Shown in pieces: positions 38,994 through 50,986 of a DNA stretch of 64,000 nt. The translations under genes and the position numbers were made by a program. Below the pieces are notes generated by a model, which was not told the DNA's origin, searched no databases, and saw only the letters and a program-made list of their open reading frames with translations. Source of the DNA: Citrobacter enshiensis (lineage in GTDB: Bacteria > Pseudomonadota > Gammaproteobacteria > Enterobacterales > Enterobacteriaceae); the NCBI RefSeq assembly GCF_029338175.1, contig NZ_CP119862.1, positions 3,348,001-3,412,000 on the forward strand, given 5' to 3'. Position 1 is the first letter of the stretch, and each line of letters opens with the position of its first letter.

Positions 38994-41576
38994 ATGCAAG
39001 AGCAATACCGCCCGGAAGAGATAGAATCCAAAGTACAGCTTCACTGGGATGAGAAGCGCACATTTGAAGTAACCGAAGACGAGAGCAAAGAGAAGTATTA
39101 CTGCCTGTCTATGCTTCCCTATCCTTCTGGTCGACTACACATGGGCCACGTACGTAACTACACCATCGGTGACGTGATCGCCCGTTACCAGCGTATGCTG
39201 GGCAAAAACGTCCTGCAGCCTATCGGCTGGGATGCATTCGGTCTGCCTGCAGAAGGCGCGGCGGTAAAAAATAACACCGCCCCGGCACCGTGGACGTATG
39301 ACAACATCGCCTACATGAAAAACCAGCTCAAAATGCTGGGCTTCGGCTATGACTGGAGCCGCGAGCTGGCGACCTGCACCCCGGAATACTACCGTTGGGA
39401 GCAAAAATTCTTCACCGAGCTGTACAAAAAAGGCCTGGTGTATAAGAAAACGTCAGCGGTGAACTGGTGCCCTAACGACCAGACCGTACTGGCAAACGAG
39501 CAGGTGATCGACGGCTGCTGCTGGCGCTGCGACACCAAAGTTGAGCGTAAAGAGATCCCTCAGTGGTTTATCAAAATCACCGCTTACGCTGACGAACTGC
39601 TGCGCGATCTGGACAACCTGGATCACTGGCCAGACACCGTTAAAACCATGCAGCGTAACTGGATTGGTCGCTCTGAAGGCGTAGAAATCACCTTTAACGT
39701 GACCGGTTATGACAACACGCTGACCGTCTATACCACCCGTCCTGACACCTTTATGGGCGCCACGTATCTGGCGGTTGCTGCGGGTCACCCACTGGCGCAG
39801 AAAGCGGCCGAGAATAACCCACAGCTGGCGTCCTTTATCGACGAATGCCGTAATACCAAAGTTGCCGAAGCAGATATGGCGACCATGGAGAAGAAAGGCG
39901 TTGATACTGGCTTTAAAGCGGTTCATCCGTTAACGGGTGAAGAGATCCCGGTATGGGCGGCAAACTTTGTCCTGATGGAATACGGTACCGGCGCCGTAAT
40001 GGCAGTTCCCGGTCACGACCAGCGCGATTACGAGTTTGCATCAAAATACGGTCTGAATATCAAACCGGTTATCCTGGCGGCTGATGGTTCCGAGCCGGAT
40101 CTGTCCCAACAAGCGCTAACCGAGAAAGGCGTTCTGTTTAACTCTGGTGAATTCAGCGGTCTGAGCTTTGAAGAGGGTTTCAATGCTATCGCCGACAAAT
40201 TAACGGCGCTGGGCGTAGGTGAGCGTAAAGTTAACTACCGTCTGCGCGACTGGGGCGTTTCCCGTCAGCGTTACTGGGGCGCACCGATCCCGATGGTGAC
40301 ACTGGAAGACGGTACGGTACTGCCGACCCCGGAAGATCAACTGCCGGTGATTCTGCCGGAAGATGTGGTGATGGACGGTATCAGCAGCCCGATCAAAGCC
40401 GATCCTGAGTGGGCGAAAACCACCGTTAACGGCCAGCCAGCGCTGCGCGAAACCGACACCTTCGACACCTTTATGGAGTCCTCCTGGTACTACGCGCGTT
40501 ACACCTGTCCGCAGTACAACGACGGTATGCTGGACCCGGAAGCGGCAAACTACTGGCTGCCGGTTGATATCTACATTGGTGGTATTGAACACGCCATCAT
40601 GCACCTGCTCTATTTCCGCTTCTTCCACAAACTGATGCGCGATGCGGGCATGGTCAACTCTGACGAACCGGCTAAGCAGTTGCTGTGTCAGGGTATGGTG
40701 CTGGCAGACGCCTTCTACTACGTTGGTGAGAACGGCGAGCGTAACTGGGTTTCTCCGGTTGATGCTATCGTTGAGCGCGACGAAAAAGGCCGTATTGTTA
40801 AAGCCAAAGATGCCGCGGGCCATGAGCTGGTGTATACCGGCATGAGCAAAATGTCCAAGTCCAAGAATAACGGTATCGACCCGCAGGTCATGGTTGAACG
40901 TTACGGCGCGGACACCGTGCGTCTGTTTATGATGTTTGCGTCCCCGGCTGATATGACGCTGGAGTGGCAGGAGTCCGGTGTTGAAGGGGCAAACCGCTTC
41001 CTGAAACGTGTCTGGAAACTGGTTTACGAACATACGTCTCAGGGCGATGTTGTCGCGCTGAATGTCGGAAGCCTGAGCGAAGATCAAAAAGCACTGCGCC
41101 GTGACGTGCATAAAACGATTGCGAAAGTGACCGATGATATTGGTCGTCGTCAGACCTTCAATACCGCGATCGCCGCGATTATGGAGCTGATGAACAAGCT
41201 GGCGAAAGCACCGACGGAAAGCGAGCAGGACCGCGCCCTGATGCAGGAAGCGCTGCTGGCGGTGGTCCGTATGCTCAACCCGTTCACACCGCATGCCTGC
41301 TTCACCTTATGGCAGGCGCTGAAAGGCGAAGGCGATATCGATAACGCGCCGTGGCCAGTAGCTGACGAAAGCGCTATGGTTGAAGACTCCACGCTGGTTG
41401 TGGTTCAGGTCAACGGCAAAGTCCGTGGCAAAATCACCGTTCCGGTGAATGCAACTGAAGAGCAGGTTCGCGAACGTGCTGGCCAGGAACATCTGGTGGC
41501 AAAATATCTTGATGGGGTTACCGTGCGTAAAGTGATTTACGTTCCGGGTAAACTTCTCAATCTGGTCGTTGGCTAA
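38994..41576 (+). CDS. leuS: Leucyl-tRNA synthetase
   Basis: Class I synthetase with proofreading, 860 residues. The HIGH-type signature is HMGH in [14 protein letters not shown] (about residues 42-52). The CP1 editing domain includes the threonine-rich [10 protein letters not shown] and the conserved aspartate in GHDQRDYEF. The KMSKS loop is [11 protein letters not shown] near residue 620. A zinc-binding CWRC pair is visible in GCCWRCDTK. The start MQEQYRPEE at 38994 matches E. coli; an in-frame ATG eight codons upstream is not supported. It leads leuS-lptE-holA-nadD. Confidence 0.98.
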   Translation: MQEQYRPEEIESKVQLHWDEKRTFEVTEDESKEKYYCLSMLPYPSGRLHMGHVRNYTIGDVIARYQRMLGKNVLQPIGWDAFGLPAEGAAVKNNTAPAPWTYDNIAYMKNQLKMLGFGYDWSRELATCTPEYYRWEQKFFTELYKKGLVYKKTSAVNWCPNDQTVLANEQVIDGCCWRCDTKVERKEIPQWFIKITAYADELLRDLDNLDHWPDTVKTMQRNWIGRSEGVEITFNVTGYDNTLTVYTTRPDTFMGATYLAVAAGHPLAQKAAENNPQLASFIDECRNTKVAEADMATMEKKGVDTGFKAVHPLTGEEIPVWAANFVLMEYGTGAVMAVPGHDQRDYEFASKYGLNIKPVILAADGSEPDLSQQALTEKGVLFNSGEFSGLSFEEGFNAIADKLTALGVGERKVNYRLRDWGVSRQRYWGAPIPMVTLEDGTVLPTPEDQLPVILPEDVVMDGISSPIKADPEWAKTTVNGQPALRETDTFDTFMESSWYYARYTCPQYNDGMLDPEAANYWLPVDIYIGGIEHAIMHLLYFRFFHKLMRDAGMVNSDEPAKQLLCQGMVLADAFYYVGENGERNWVSPVDAIVERDEKGRIVKAKDAAGHELVYTGMSKMSKSKNNGIDPQVMVERYGADTVRLFMMFASPADMTLEWQESGVEGANRFLKRVWKLVYEHTSQGDVVALNVGSLSEDQKALRRDVHKTIAKVTDDIGRRQTFNTAIAAIMELMNKLAKAPTESEQDRALMQEALLAVVRMLNPFTPHACFTLWQALKGEGDIDNAPWPVADESAMVEDSTLVVVQVNGKVRGKITVPVNATEEQVRERAGQEHLVAKYLDGVTVRKVIYVPGKLLNLVVG

Positions 41577-41590
41577 GCGCGGGAGGAAGC

Positions 41591-42184
41591 GTGCGATTTC
41601 TGACAACATTGGTGTTATCTCTGGCGGTGCTTGCCACCGCCGGGTGTGGCTGGCACCTGCGTAATACCACGCAGGTTCCTGACACGATGAAAACCATGAT
41701 TCTGGACTCAGGCGATCCGAACGGCCCGTTAAGCCGTGCGGTGCGTAATCAGTTACGTCTGAATGATATCGAATTGCTTGAAAAAGACTCGATGCGCCAG
41801 GATGTTCCGTCATTGCGCCTGGGCCGGGTGAGTATCGCAAAAGATACGGCCTCTGTTTTCCGGGACGGTCAAACGGCGGAATATCAAATGATAATGACCG
41901 TTAACGCCAGCGTATTGGTTCCCGGGAATGACATTTATCCTATCAGCGTGAAGGTATATCGCTCGTTCTTCGACAACTCGCAGATGGCGCTGGCGAAGGA
42001 TAACGAAGAGGAGATGATCATCAAAGAGATGTACGACAAGGCTGCCGAACAGTTGATTCGTAAACTGCCGAGCGTTCATGTTGCTGATGTTCAGTCATCC
42101 AAAGAGGACAAGGCGGCTGTTGAGAATTCAACCGCCGCTCCGGCATCTTCATCGTCACGCGTCACTACCACGCTGGGTAACTGA
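41591..42184 (+). CDS. lptE: LPS-assembly lipoprotein LptE
   Basis: Outer-membrane lipoprotein that plugs the LptD barrel and inserts lipopolysaccharide in the outer leaflet. Signal peptide of 18 residues, lipobox (TAGC) with Cys19, then the LptE fold ([40 protein letters not shown]). GTG start at 41591 after GGGAGGA. At 197 residues the low-complexity tail (Ser/Thr/Ala) is slightly longer than in K-12 (193). Its stop overlaps holA by one base. Confidence 0.95.
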   Translation: MRFLTTLVLSLAVLATAGCGWHLRNTTQVPDTMKTMILDSGDPNGPLSRAVRNQLRLNDIELLEKDSMRQDVPSLRLGRVSIAKDTASVFRDGQTAEYQMIMTVNASVLVPGNDIYPISVKVYRSFFDNSQMALAKDNEEEMIIKEMYDKAAEQLIRKLPSVHVADVQSSKEDKAAVENSTAAPASSSSRVTTTLGN

Positions 42185-43215
42185 TGCTTAAGTTGTACCC
42201 TGAACAACTCCGCGCACAGCTCAATGAAGGGCTGCGCGCGGCGTATTTATTGCTGGGCAACGACCCGCTCCTGTTGCAGGAAAGCCAGGATGCTATCCGT
42301 CAGGTCGCTGCCGAAAATGGATTTGAAGAACACCACACCGTCACGATCGATACCAGTACCGACTGGGATTCACTTTTCTCGATATGTCAGGCCATGAGTC
42401 TGTTTGCCAGTCGGCAAACGCTCCTTTTACTGCTCCCCGAGAATGGCCCCAATGCCGCCATCAACGAGCAACTCGCGACACTGACCACTCTGCTGCATGA
42501 CGATCTCCTGCTGATCGTTCGGGGCAATAAACTCACCAAAGCCCAGGAAAATGCAGCATGGTACACCGCGCTGACAGCGGCGGGCGTGCAGGTCAGTTGC
42601 CAGACGCCGGAGCAAGCCCAGCTTCCGCGCTGGGTTGCCGCACGAGCAAAGCAAAATGGTCTACAGCTGGATGACGCGGCAAATCAGCTGTTGTGTTACT
42701 GCTACGAAGGTAACCTGTTAGCGCTGGCGCAGGCGCTGGAACGGCTGTCACTGTTGTGGCCCGACGGGAAACTCACTCTGCCCCGCGTGGAGCAAGCCGT
42801 TAACGATGCTGCCCATTTTACCCCTTTCCATTGGGTGGACGCGTTATTGATGGGCAAAAGCAAACGCGCGCTGCATATCTTGCAGCAGCTACGGCTCGAA
42901 GGCAGCGAACCTGTGATTCTGCTGCGCACAATACAGCGTGAGTTACTGTTACTGGTTAACCTGAAACGGCAATCTACGCATACGCCGCTGCGCGCCTTAT
43001 TTGACAAGCATCGGGTATGGCAAAATCGTCGGGGCATGGTTGGCGATGCGCTGAATCGCCTGAGTCAGACCCAGCTCCGCCAGGCGGTACAGTTACTGAC
43101 ACGTACAGAAATTACGCTTAAACAAGATTATGGTCAGTCGGTATGGACTGAGCTGGAGGGACTCTCTCTCCTGCTCTGTCATAAAGCACTGGCCGATGTT
43201 TTTATTGATGGTTGA
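42184..43215 (+). CDS. holA: DNA polymerase III delta subunit
   Basis: Delta subunit of the clamp loader, 343 residues; it opens the beta clamp. It has the N-terminal AAA+-like fold without a Walker motif ([18 protein letters not shown]) and the C-terminal collar ([20 protein letters not shown]). It is coupled to lptE (TGATG overlap) and nearly abuts nadD. Confidence 0.96.
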   Translation: MLKLYPEQLRAQLNEGLRAAYLLLGNDPLLLQESQDAIRQVAAENGFEEHHTVTIDTSTDWDSLFSICQAMSLFASRQTLLLLLPENGPNAAINEQLATLTTLLHDDLLLIVRGNKLTKAQENAAWYTALTAAGVQVSCQTPEQAQLPRWVAARAKQNGLQLDDAANQLLCYCYEGNLLALAQALERLSLLWPDGKLTLPRVEQAVNDAAHFTPFHWVDALLMGKSKRALHILQQLRLEGSEPVILLRTIQRELLLLVNLKRQSTHTPLRALFDKHRVWQNRRGMVGDALNRLSQTQLRQAVQLLTRTEITLKQDYGQSVWTELEGLSLLLCHKALADVFIDG

Positions 43216-43217
43216 TT

Positions 43218-43859
43218 ATGAAATCACTGCAGGCTCTGTTTGGCGGCACCTTTGATCCGGTGCATTATGGTCATCTCAAACCCGTAGAAACGCTGGCCAA
43301 TTTGATTGGCTTGTCCCGGGTCATTGTCATGCCCAACAACGTGCCGCCGCATCGCCAGCAACCAGAAGCCTCTGGTCTCCAGCGCAAACACATGCTTGAA
43401 CTGGCCATCGCCGACAAACCGTTATTTGCCCTGGACGAGCGTGAACTGAAGCGCCCCACTGCCTCTTATACTGCGCAAACGCTGCGCGAATGGCGGATTG
43501 AACAGGGCCCGGAATGCCCTCTGGCTTTTATCATCGGCCAGGACTCACTGCTCACCTTTCCCTCATGGTATGACTATGAAACCATTCTGGATAATACCCA
43601 TTTGATTGTCTGTCGGCGTCCCGGATACCCGCTGGCGATGGCTAACGAGCAACATCAACAATGGCTGGAACGCCATCTGACGTCTGTGCCAGATGATTTA
43701 CACCAGCTACCTGCGGGGAAAATCTATCTGGCAGAAACCCCGTGGTTCAATATCTCCGCAACGTTAATCCGCGAACGTCTGGAAAAAGGTGAGCCCTGCG
43801 ATGATTTGATGCCAGAGTCGGTGCTGAACTACATCAATCAGCAGGGACTGTATCGGTAA
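43218..43859 (+). CDS. nadD: Nicotinate-mononucleotide adenylyltransferase
   Basis: Converts nicotinate mononucleotide and ATP to deamido-NAD, an essential NAD step. The nucleotidyltransferase motif [11 protein letters not shown] (residues 9-19) and the second signature [10 protein letters not shown] near the C-terminus are intact; 213 residues. ATG 43218 is used instead of a TTG at 43212 inside the holA stop. Its 3' end overlaps the 3' end of convergent cobD by 26 bases. Confidence 0.96.
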   Translation: MKSLQALFGGTFDPVHYGHLKPVETLANLIGLSRVIVMPNNVPPHRQQPEASGLQRKHMLELAIADKPLFALDERELKRPTASYTAQTLREWRIEQGPECPLAFIIGQDSLLTFPSWYDYETILDNTHLIVCRRPGYPLAMANEQHQQWLERHLTSVPDDLHQLPAGKIYLAETPWFNISATLIRERLEKGEPCDDLMPESVLNYINQQGLYR

Positions 43860-44928
43860 ACACTCCGCTTAGCGCAGCGAGAACCCGATTATTCTCCTCA
43901 CGGCTACGAATCGCCACCCGATAAAAACGGGCATCAAGCCCTGGGTAGTTGGCGCAACTGCGAATCAAAATATGCTGCTCCAGCAAAGCCTGTTGTAAAT
44001 CAACGCCCTTCCGGTCACAGCGTAACAGAAGATAATTCGCCTGACCGGGATACACCGTCAGTCCCGGTAATTCACGCAAAAACGCATAAAATCGCGGCCC
44101 CTCTTGCGCCAGCCACCGCCACGTCGCCTGTTGATAAGCGGTATCCTGCAAGATAATCTCACCGGCCAGCGCCGCAAACGCATTGATAGACCACGGCATT
44201 TGCTGATTGCGCATCTTCGCCACGGCACATTCGTCACTGTTGACCAGATACCCCAGACGCAGACCCGGCATGGCGTAAAATTTGGTGAGCGAGCGTAGTA
44301 CCCAGATGTGCGGATGTTTTTCCAGCAGCGGAATAAATCCCTGCTGGTCAGAAATAAAATCAATAAACGCTTCATCCAGGATCAGGGCGATCCCCAACGT
44401 TTTACAGCGTTCAGCGATCGCCAGGATCAAATGGGGGTCAGGTAGCAGCCCGGTCGGGTTGTTGGGCGTACAAAGAAAGAGGCAATCCAGCTCAGGCGTC
44501 AACGCGTCAAGGATCGCGTCAGTCAACTGCCAGCCATCGGCTTCGCGTAGCGCAAACTCATGTATAGAACAATCCCCCCACTGTAGCGCCCGACGGTATT
44601 CGGCAAACCCTGGGGTCACAATCATCGCATGGCGTGGCCTGAGACCTTTCACCAGCGTAAAAATAGACTCCGTTTCACCATTGCCCGCCAGAATCCACGC
44701 AGCAGGAATGCGGTGATGTCGCGCCAGCGCCTGATGCAGGCTGAAATATTCCACATCAGGATATTTCTCTGCACTGGCAAGATTGTCGATGATCGCGCGT
44801 TTTAGACTCTCAGGCATACCCAGGGGATTGATATTTGCGCTAAAATCCAGCAGCTGTTCAGGCAAGATGCCCAACAATGCGGCGGCTTCCCGGGTGTTAC
44901 CGCCATGTTCACTCTTCAGTAGAGACAT
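43834..44928 (-). CDS. cobD: L-threonine-O-3-phosphate decarboxylase CobD
   Basis: PLP enzyme making (R)-1-amino-2-propanol O-2-phosphate, the linker between corrin ring and nucleotide loop in adenosylcobalamin. A fold-type I aminotransferase-like enzyme of 364 residues; the PLP lysine lies in [10 protein letters not shown] and the conserved LCTPNNPTG loop binds the cofactor. [11 protein letters not shown] at 44928 matches the Salmonella start; the longer frame to 44994 is ignored. It is close to the Salmonella protein and absent from E. coli K-12. Divergent from cobC and away from the main cob operon. Confidence 0.95.
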   Translation of the reverse strand: MSLLKSEHGGNTREAAALLGILPEQLLDFSANINPLGMPESLKRAIIDNLASAEKYPDVEYFSLHQALARHHRIPAAWILAGNGETESIFTLVKGLRPRHAMIVTPGFAEYRRALQWGDCSIHEFALREADGWQLTDAILDALTPELDCLFLCTPNNPTGLLPDPHLILAIAERCKTLGIALILDEAFIDFISDQQGFIPLLEKHPHIWVLRSLTKFYAMPGLRLGYLVNSDECAVAKMRNQQMPWSINAFAALAGEIILQDTAYQQATWRWLAQEGPRFYAFLRELPGLTVYPGQANYLLLRCDRKGVDLQQALLEQHILIRSCANYPGLDARFYRVAIRSREENNRVLAALSGVFTDTVPAD

Positions 44929-45027
44929 CGTGCCGCTCCGGTTAAAAGCGTCTAGTTTATTGAAAAAACCTTGAGCAATCAGGGCGAATATCATGTTTTG
45001 CGTGAATCAGGTATCAAGAGGGGAAAA

Positions 45028-45639
45028 ATGCGACTCTGGTTAGTACGTCATGGGGAAACCGAAGCTAACGTAGCCGGGCTATACAGTGGCCATGCTCCAA
45101 CACCGCTGACAGACAAAGGAATAGCGCAGGCCAGCACGTTGCATACATTGCTGCGTGAAGTGCCTTTCGAGAAGGTGTTTTGCAGTGAACTGGAGCGCGC
45201 CCGCCACACCGCGCGGTTAGTCCTGCACGAACGCGACGTTCCGCTGCGTATTTTGCCGGAGCTTAATGAGATGTTTTTTGGCGACTGGGAAATGCGACAC
45301 CACCGCGATCTGGCACGTGAAGACGCAGAAAGCTACGCCGCCTGGTGCGCAGACTGGCAAAACGCCATTCCCACCAATGGCGAAGGTTTCCAGGCATTTT
45401 CGCAGCGTATCGAACGTTTCATCGCACAATTATCTGATTACAAAGAATATAATAACTTACTGGTGGTCAGCCACCAGGGCGTGTTGAGCCTGCTGATTGC
45501 ACGGCTATTATCGATGCCCGCCACCTCAATATGGCATTTCCGGGTCGATCAGGGCTGCTGGAGCGCCATTGATTTCTGTGAAGATTTTGCCACCTTAAAG
45601 GTATTGAACAGTCGGGCAGTCTGGAAGCCGGGTGAGTAA
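45028..45639 (+). CDS. cobC: Adenosylcobalamin phosphatase CobC
   Basis: Histidine-phosphatase-superfamily enzyme acting on alpha-ribazole-5'-phosphate or adenosylcobalamin-5'-phosphate, the last step of nucleotide-loop assembly. The RHG motif is residues 7-9 (LVRHGETEAN, catalytic His8) and the second histidine is in VSHQGV. 203 residues from ATG 45028, which follows AAGAGGGG; the frame is open 19 codons upstream without support. Shares a 99-base divergent promoter interval with cobD. Confidence 0.95.
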   Translation: MRLWLVRHGETEANVAGLYSGHAPTPLTDKGIAQASTLHTLLREVPFEKVFCSELERARHTARLVLHERDVPLRILPELNEMFFGDWEMRHHRDLAREDAESYAAWCADWQNAIPTNGEGFQAFSQRIERFIAQLSDYKEYNNLLVVSHQGVLSLLIARLLSMPATSIWHFRVDQGCWSAIDFCEDFATLKVLNSRAVWKPGE

Positions 45640-45857
45640 AACGCTCTTTTTTCACCTCAACGGCGTCGCGATCATTGACACCCCCTGACAGGCTGATATC
45701 CTCCGCAGCCAGACTTTTTTCGTCTTTCAGAGCTTCGCAGAAATTGTTTTACAAAAATGGCGATGCATTCTGTTGCGCGGGGTGGGATGATAGCCCACTT
45801 TCTAAAGCCTGTTCGGTGACTTTTGTCCCGACATCGCCTCTGGTTCAGGTATACTAA

Positions 45858-46214
<357 letters not shown>

Positions 46215-46217
46215 TGC

Positions 46218-46685
46218 GTGAAGCTTCAACTTGTCGCTGTTGGCACGAAAATGCCTGACTGGGTACAAACGGGATTTACGGAGTACCTTCGGCGTTTTCC
46301 AAAAGACATGCCTTTTGAGCTGATAGAAATTCCAGCGGGAAAGCGCGGCAAGAACGCGGACATTAAACGCATACTCGATAAAGAGGGTGAGCAGATGCTG
46401 GCCGCCGCAGGCAAAAACCGCATCGTCACCCTCGATATCCCGGGCAAACCCTGGGATACGCCGCAACTGGCGACAGAACTGGAACGCTGGAAGCTGGATG
46501 GCCGCGACGTCAGCCTGCTGATTGGCGGCCCGGAGGGGTTATCTCCTGCCTGTAAAGCGGCGGCAGAACAAAGCTGGTCCCTCTCTGCGCTAACGCTTCC
46601 CCACCCTCTTGTTCGGGTGCTGGTCGCAGAGAGTCTGTACCGGGCGTGGAGCATTACCACCAATCACCCTTATCACCGTGAGTGA
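46218..46685 (+). CDS. rlmH: 23S rRNA pseudouridine-1915 N3-methyltransferase
   Basis: SPOUT-class methyltransferase acting on pseudouridine 1915 of 23S rRNA in 70S ribosomes. The trefoil-knot SAM-binding loop is visible as [10 protein letters not shown] and the C-terminal [11 protein letters not shown]. 155 residues, GTG start at 46218. Same operon as rsfS. Confidence 0.96.
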   Translation: MKLQLVAVGTKMPDWVQTGFTEYLRRFPKDMPFELIEIPAGKRGKNADIKRILDKEGEQMLAAAGKNRIVTLDIPGKPWDTPQLATELERWKLDGRDVSLLIGGPEGLSPACKAAAEQSWSLSALTLPHPLVRVLVAESLYRAWSITTNHPYHRE

Positions 46686-46716
46686 TCGTTTAAGCCTTGA
46701 GTAGATTAAGCAGCGG

Positions 46717-48618
46717 ATGAAACTACAGAATTCTTTTCGCGACTATACGGCTGAGTCCGCGCTGTTTGTGCGCCGGGCGCTGGTTGCCTTTTTGGGTATA
46801 TTGCTGCTAACCGGCGTGCTCATCGCCAATCTTTATAATCTGCAAATCGTGCGTTTTACCGATTACCAGACCCGCTCAAATGAAAACCGTATAAAACTGG
46901 TGCCTATCGCCCCCAGTCGCGGGATCATATACGACCGCAATGGTATCCCCTTAGCCCTTAACCGCACCATTTACCAGATAGAAATGATGCCGGAAAAGGT
47001 GGATAACGTTCAGGAAACGCTGGATGCGCTGCGCAATGTCGTCGATTTAAACGACGACGATATCGCTGCCTTCAAAAAAGAGCGCTCACGCTCCCACCGC
47101 TTTACGTCTATTCCCGTTAAAACAAACCTGACAGAAGTTCAGGTGGCGCGTTTTGCCGTCAACCAGTACCGTTTTCCCGGCGTGGAAGTGAAAGGCTACA
47201 AACGTCGCTACTACCCGTATGGTTCTGCGCTGACCCACGTCATTGGCTACGTCTCGAAGATTAACGACAAAGATGTCGAGCGCCTTGATAAAGACGGCAA
47301 ACTGGCCAACTATGCCGCGACGCATGATATCGGTAAGCTCGGTATTGAACGTTATTATGAAGAGGTCCTGCACGGTCAGACGGGTTACGAAGAAGTTGAA
47401 GTCAACAACCGTGGTCGCGTGATCCGCCAGCTCAAAGAGGTGCCGCCGCAGGCCGGGCACGACATCTACCTGACGTTGGATCTTAAACTTCAGCAATATA
47501 TCGAAACGCTGTTAGCAGGCAGTCGTGCCGCCGTCGTGGTGACCGATCCCCGAACGGGCGGCGTACTGGCGATGGTCTCCATGCCAAGTTACGATCCTAA
47601 CCTCTTTGTCGATGGCATCTCCAGCAAAGATTATTCAGGTTTGCTCAACGATCCGAATACGCCGCTGGTTAACCGCGCCACTCAGGGTGTTTACCCCCCG
47701 GCCTCGACGGTTAAACCGTATGTAGCGGTATCTGCGCTCAGCGCTGGCGTGATCACCCGCAATACCGGTCTGTTTGACCCAGGCTGGTGGCAGTTGCCAG
47801 GTTCCGAGAAGCGCTACCGCGACTGGAAAAAATGGGGGCATGGCCACCTTAACATCACGAAATCACTGGAAGAGTCGGCGGATACGTTTTTCTATCAGAT
47901 TGCCTATGATATGGGGATTGACCGCCTCTCCGAGTGGATGAGTAAGTTTGGCTACGGCCATTATACCGGGATCGACCTCTCCGAAGAGCGTTCCGGCAAC
48001 ATGCCGACCCGTGAGTGGAAGCAAAAGCGCTTTAAGAAACCGTGGTATCAGGGCGACACCATTCCGGTGGGTATCGGTCAGGGTTACTGGACTGCGACGC
48101 CAATCCAGATGAGTAAAGCGCTGATGATCCTCATCAATGACGGTGTGGTGAAGGTTCCCCATCTGCTGATGAGTACGACAGAAAACGGTAAACAGGTTCC
48201 CTGGGAACAACCGCACGAAAAACCCGTCGGTGATATCCATTCGGGTTACTGGGAACTGGCTAAAGACGGGATGTATGGCGTGGCAAACCGTGGGAACGGT
48301 ACTGCGCATAAATACTTCGCCAGCGCGCCTTATAAAATTGCCGCAAAATCCGGTACCGCGCAGGTCTTTGGTCTGAAAGCCAATGAAACCTACAACGCGC
48401 ACAAAATTGCCGAGCGTTTACGTGACCATAAACTGATGACGGCATTCGCGCCATACAACGAGCCCCGGGTTGCCGTGGCCATAATTCTTGAAAACGGCGG
48501 CGCAGGCCCGGCGGTGGGGACGATTATGCGTCAAATCCTCGACCACATTATGTTGGGTGACAACAACACCAATTTGCCTGCGGAAAACCCAGCGGTTACA
48601 GCGGCGGAGGACCAATAA
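46717..48618 (+). CDS. mrdA: Penicillin-binding protein 2
   Basis: Transpeptidase of the elongasome, essential for rod shape. One N-terminal membrane helix (about 22-42, [20 protein letters not shown]), then the pedestal (from [13 protein letters not shown]). The transpeptidase domain has the S-x-x-K active site in PASTVKPY (about residue 330), the SxN-equivalent in ESADTFF and the KTG-equivalent KSGTAQV. 633 residues, as in E. coli. Directly followed by its partner mrdB (two-base gap). Confidence 0.97.
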   Translation: MKLQNSFRDYTAESALFVRRALVAFLGILLLTGVLIANLYNLQIVRFTDYQTRSNENRIKLVPIAPSRGIIYDRNGIPLALNRTIYQIEMMPEKVDNVQETLDALRNVVDLNDDDIAAFKKERSRSHRFTSIPVKTNLTEVQVARFAVNQYRFPGVEVKGYKRRYYPYGSALTHVIGYVSKINDKDVERLDKDGKLANYAATHDIGKLGIERYYEEVLHGQTGYEEVEVNNRGRVIRQLKEVPPQAGHDIYLTLDLKLQQYIETLLAGSRAAVVVTDPRTGGVLAMVSMPSYDPNLFVDGISSKDYSGLLNDPNTPLVNRATQGVYPPASTVKPYVAVSALSAGVITRNTGLFDPGWWQLPGSEKRYRDWKKWGHGHLNITKSLEESADTFFYQIAYDMGIDRLSEWMSKFGYGHYTGIDLSEERSGNMPTREWKQKRFKKPWYQGDTIPVGIGQGYWTATPIQMSKALMILINDGVVKVPHLLMSTTENGKQVPWEQPHEKPVGDIHSGYWELAKDGMYGVANRGNGTAHKYFASAPYKIAAKSGTAQVFGLKANETYNAHKIAERLRDHKLMTAFAPYNEPRVAVAIILENGGAGPAVGTIMRQILDHIMLGDNNTNLPAENPAVTAAEDQ

Positions 48619-48620
48619 TC

Positions 48621-49733
48621 ATGACGGATAATCCGAACAAACGAACGTTCTGGGATAAGATTCATATCGATCCCACCATGATGCTTATTCTGCTTGCGCT
48701 GCTGGTTTACAGCTCTCTGGTTATCTGGAGCGCCAGCGGCCAGGATATTGGCATGATGGAGCGAAAAGTAGGGCAAATCGCCATGGGTCTGGTGATCATG
48801 GTGGTGATGGCGCAGATCCCCCCTCGTGTTTACGAAGGCTGGGCTCCTTACCTGTATATTTTCTGTATTATTTTGCTGGTGGCGGTCGATGCCTTTGGCG
48901 CAATATCGAAAGGGGCGCAACGCTGGCTTGATCTTGGTATCGTGCGCTTTCAACCCTCTGAGATTGCAAAAATAGCCGTCCCCCTGATGGTCGCGCGCTT
49001 TATCAACCGTGATGTCTGCCCACCGTCATTGAAGAACACGGCGATCGCGCTGGTATTGATCTTCATGCCTACGCTGCTGGTTGCAGCGCAGCCCGACCTT
49101 GGCACCTCAATTCTGGTCGCGCTTTCCGGTCTGTTCGTGCTGTTCCTTTCCGGCCTGAGCTGGCGCCTGATTGGCGTTGCCGTGGTGCTGGTCGCCGCGT
49201 TTATCCCCATCTTGTGGTTCTTCCTGATGCATGACTATCAGCGCCAACGCGTGATGATGCTTCTCGATCCGGAAACCGACCCTTTAGGTGCGGGTTATCA
49301 CATTATCCAGTCTAAAATTGCTATTGGCTCTGGTGGTCTGCGCGGTAAGGGCTGGTTACACGGTACTCAGTCGCAGCTGGAATTCTTACCCGAACGCCAT
49401 ACTGACTTTATCTTCGCGGTGCTGGCGGAAGAGCTCGGTCTGGTCGGAATATTAATTCTGCTCACACTTTACATTTTGCTGATCATGCGCGGGCTATGGA
49501 TTGCCGCCAGGGCGCAAACTACCTTTGGCCGGGTCATGGCTGGCGGTTTGATGTTGATATTATTCGTTTATGTTTTCGTAAATATTGGTATGGTGAGCGG
49601 TATTCTGCCCGTTGTCGGGGTTCCACTCCCGCTGGTCAGTTACGGAGGCTCCGCACTGATAGTGCTGATGGCCGGGTTCGGGATTGTTATGTCGATCCAC
49701 ACCCACAGAAAAATGTTGTCGAAAAGCGTGTAA
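48621..49733 (+). CDS. mrdB: Peptidoglycan glycosyltransferase RodA
   Basis: SEDS-family polytopic membrane enzyme that polymerises lipid II in complex with PBP2. 370 residues with about ten membrane helices. The SEDS signatures are [13 protein letters not shown], the loop with [12 protein letters not shown] that contains the catalytic aspartate region, and [10 protein letters not shown] near the C-terminus. Same operon as mrdA and rlpA. Confidence 0.97.
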   Translation: MTDNPNKRTFWDKIHIDPTMMLILLALLVYSSLVIWSASGQDIGMMERKVGQIAMGLVIMVVMAQIPPRVYEGWAPYLYIFCIILLVAVDAFGAISKGAQRWLDLGIVRFQPSEIAKIAVPLMVARFINRDVCPPSLKNTAIALVLIFMPTLLVAAQPDLGTSILVALSGLFVLFLSGLSWRLIGVAVVLVAAFIPILWFFLMHDYQRQRVMMLLDPETDPLGAGYHIIQSKIAIGSGGLRGKGWLHGTQSQLEFLPERHTDFIFAVLAEELGLVGILILLTLYILLIMRGLWIAARAQTTFGRVMAGGLMLILFVYVFVNIGMVSGILPVVGVPLPLVSYGGSALIVLMAGFGIVMSIHTHRKMLSKSV

Positions 49734-49743
49734 GGGGTACGCA

Positions 49744-50844
49744 ATGCGTAAGCAGTTGCCTGGAGTCTGCGTCGCAGCAGGAATTATGCTGCTCGCGGCA
49801 TGTACGAGTGATGATGGTCAGCAACAAACGACCGTCGCACCGCAGCCAGCGGTATGTAATGGGCCGATTGTTGAAATCAGCGGAGCCGATCCGCGTTTTG
49901 AACCGCTCAACCCAACGGCAAATCAGGATTATCAGCGCGACGGTAAAAGCTACAACATCGTGCAGGATCCTTCTCGCTTTAGCCAGGCTGGGCTGGCCGC
50001 TATTTATGAAGCCGAGCCGGGCAGCAACCTGACCGCGTCAGGCGAAGCGTTCGATCCTATGCAACTTACCGCCGCGCACCCGACACTGCCGATCCCCAGC
50101 TATGCGCGAATCACTAACCTGGCTAACGGTCGCATGATCGTCGTTCGCATCAACGATCGCGGTCCTTACGGTAATGATCGGGTGATTTCACTCTCCCGTG
50201 CCGCTGCCGACCGACTGAACACGTCGAACAATACCAAAGTGCGGATTGACCCAATTATCGTGGCTCAGGATGGCTCGCTCTCCGGACCCGGTATGGCGTG
50301 TACGACCGTTGCGAAACAAACTTACGCTCTGCCCTCTCGCCCTGATCTCAGCAGCGGCATGGGAGGCGCGTCTTCCGCGCCAGAACCGACACAGCCACAA
50401 GGTGATGTTCGCGCGATCAGCAACTCGACGCTGAAGAGCGATGACTCTGCGGGTGCGCCAGTCAGCAGCAGCGGTTTCCTCGGTGCGCCGACCACGTTAG
50501 CGCCGGGCGTGCTGGAAGGTAGCGAACCCACGCCAGCCCCTGCACCCGCCACGACGACGCCCCCCGTCACCACACCAGCATCAAGCGCGGCAGTAACGCC
50601 AGTCTCATCGGCGTCTACCGGCGGCCGCTTTGTGGTACAGGTCGGTGCCGTGAGCGATCAGGCACGCGCACAACAGTATCAACAGCGCTTAAGCCAGCAG
50701 TTTGGTGTACCGGGTCGCGTGGTGCAAAACGGTGCCGTCTGGCGTATTCAACTCGGGCCTTTCGGCAGTAAAAACGAAGCCAGTACCTTGCAGCAACGTT
50801 TGCAATCCGAAGCTCAATTACAGTCCTTTATTACCGGCGCGTAG
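49744..50844 (+). CDS. rlpA: Septal-ring lytic transglycosylase lipoprotein RlpA
   Basis: Outer-membrane lipoprotein that binds denuded glycan at the septum. Signal peptide and lipobox LLAAC (Cys at about 19), a double-psi beta-barrel domain (about 75-175, RITNLANGRMIVVRINDRGP), a low-complexity Pro/Thr/Ala linker, and a C-terminal SPOR domain (GRFVVQVGAVSDQARAQQYQ). 366 residues against 362 in K-12. The ATG at 49744 with AAGGGG upstream is chosen over an in-frame ATG inside mrdB. Confidence 0.95.
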   Translation: MRKQLPGVCVAAGIMLLAACTSDDGQQQTTVAPQPAVCNGPIVEISGADPRFEPLNPTANQDYQRDGKSYNIVQDPSRFSQAGLAAIYEAEPGSNLTASGEAFDPMQLTAAHPTLPIPSYARITNLANGRMIVVRINDRGPYGNDRVISLSRAAADRLNTSNNTKVRIDPIIVAQDGSLSGPGMACTTVAKQTYALPSRPDLSSGMGGASSAPEPTQPQGDVRAISNSTLKSDDSAGAPVSSSGFLGAPTTLAPGVLEGSEPTPAPAPATTTPPVTTPASSAAVTPVSSASTGGRFVVQVGAVSDQARAQQYQQRLSQQFGVPGRVVQNGAVWRIQLGPFGSKNEASTLQQRLQSEAQLQSFITGA

Positions 50845-50853
50845 CGGTGTAAA

Positions 50854-50940
50854 GCAGGCATCTGAACTGTCAATTTTTGTTAATGACGTTAACAAAGTCA
50901 TGCCGAAAGTCAGATGCCTGCGGGTATAGCATTTGCTATA
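50854..50940. repeat. Nested inverted repeats between rlpA and dacA
   Basis: Outer arms GCAGGCATCTGA (50854-50865) and TCAGATGCCTGC (50910-50921) pair perfectly over 12 bases. Inside lies TTTGTTAA / TTAACAAA (50876-50896, five-base loop). Directly after comes the 16-base palindrome TATAGCATTTGCTATA (50925-50940), about 46 bases before dacA. It may serve as rlpA 3' end, dacA control region, or both. Confidence 0.8.
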
Positions 50941-50986
50941 GTAGGGCACTTTTTTTAATTCCATCACGGATGTCGTAGTTCAGACC

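Noticed and set aside
40200-41294. 364-codon open frame antisense to leuS
   Set aside because: Shadow of leuS codon usage; no domain and no upstream signals.
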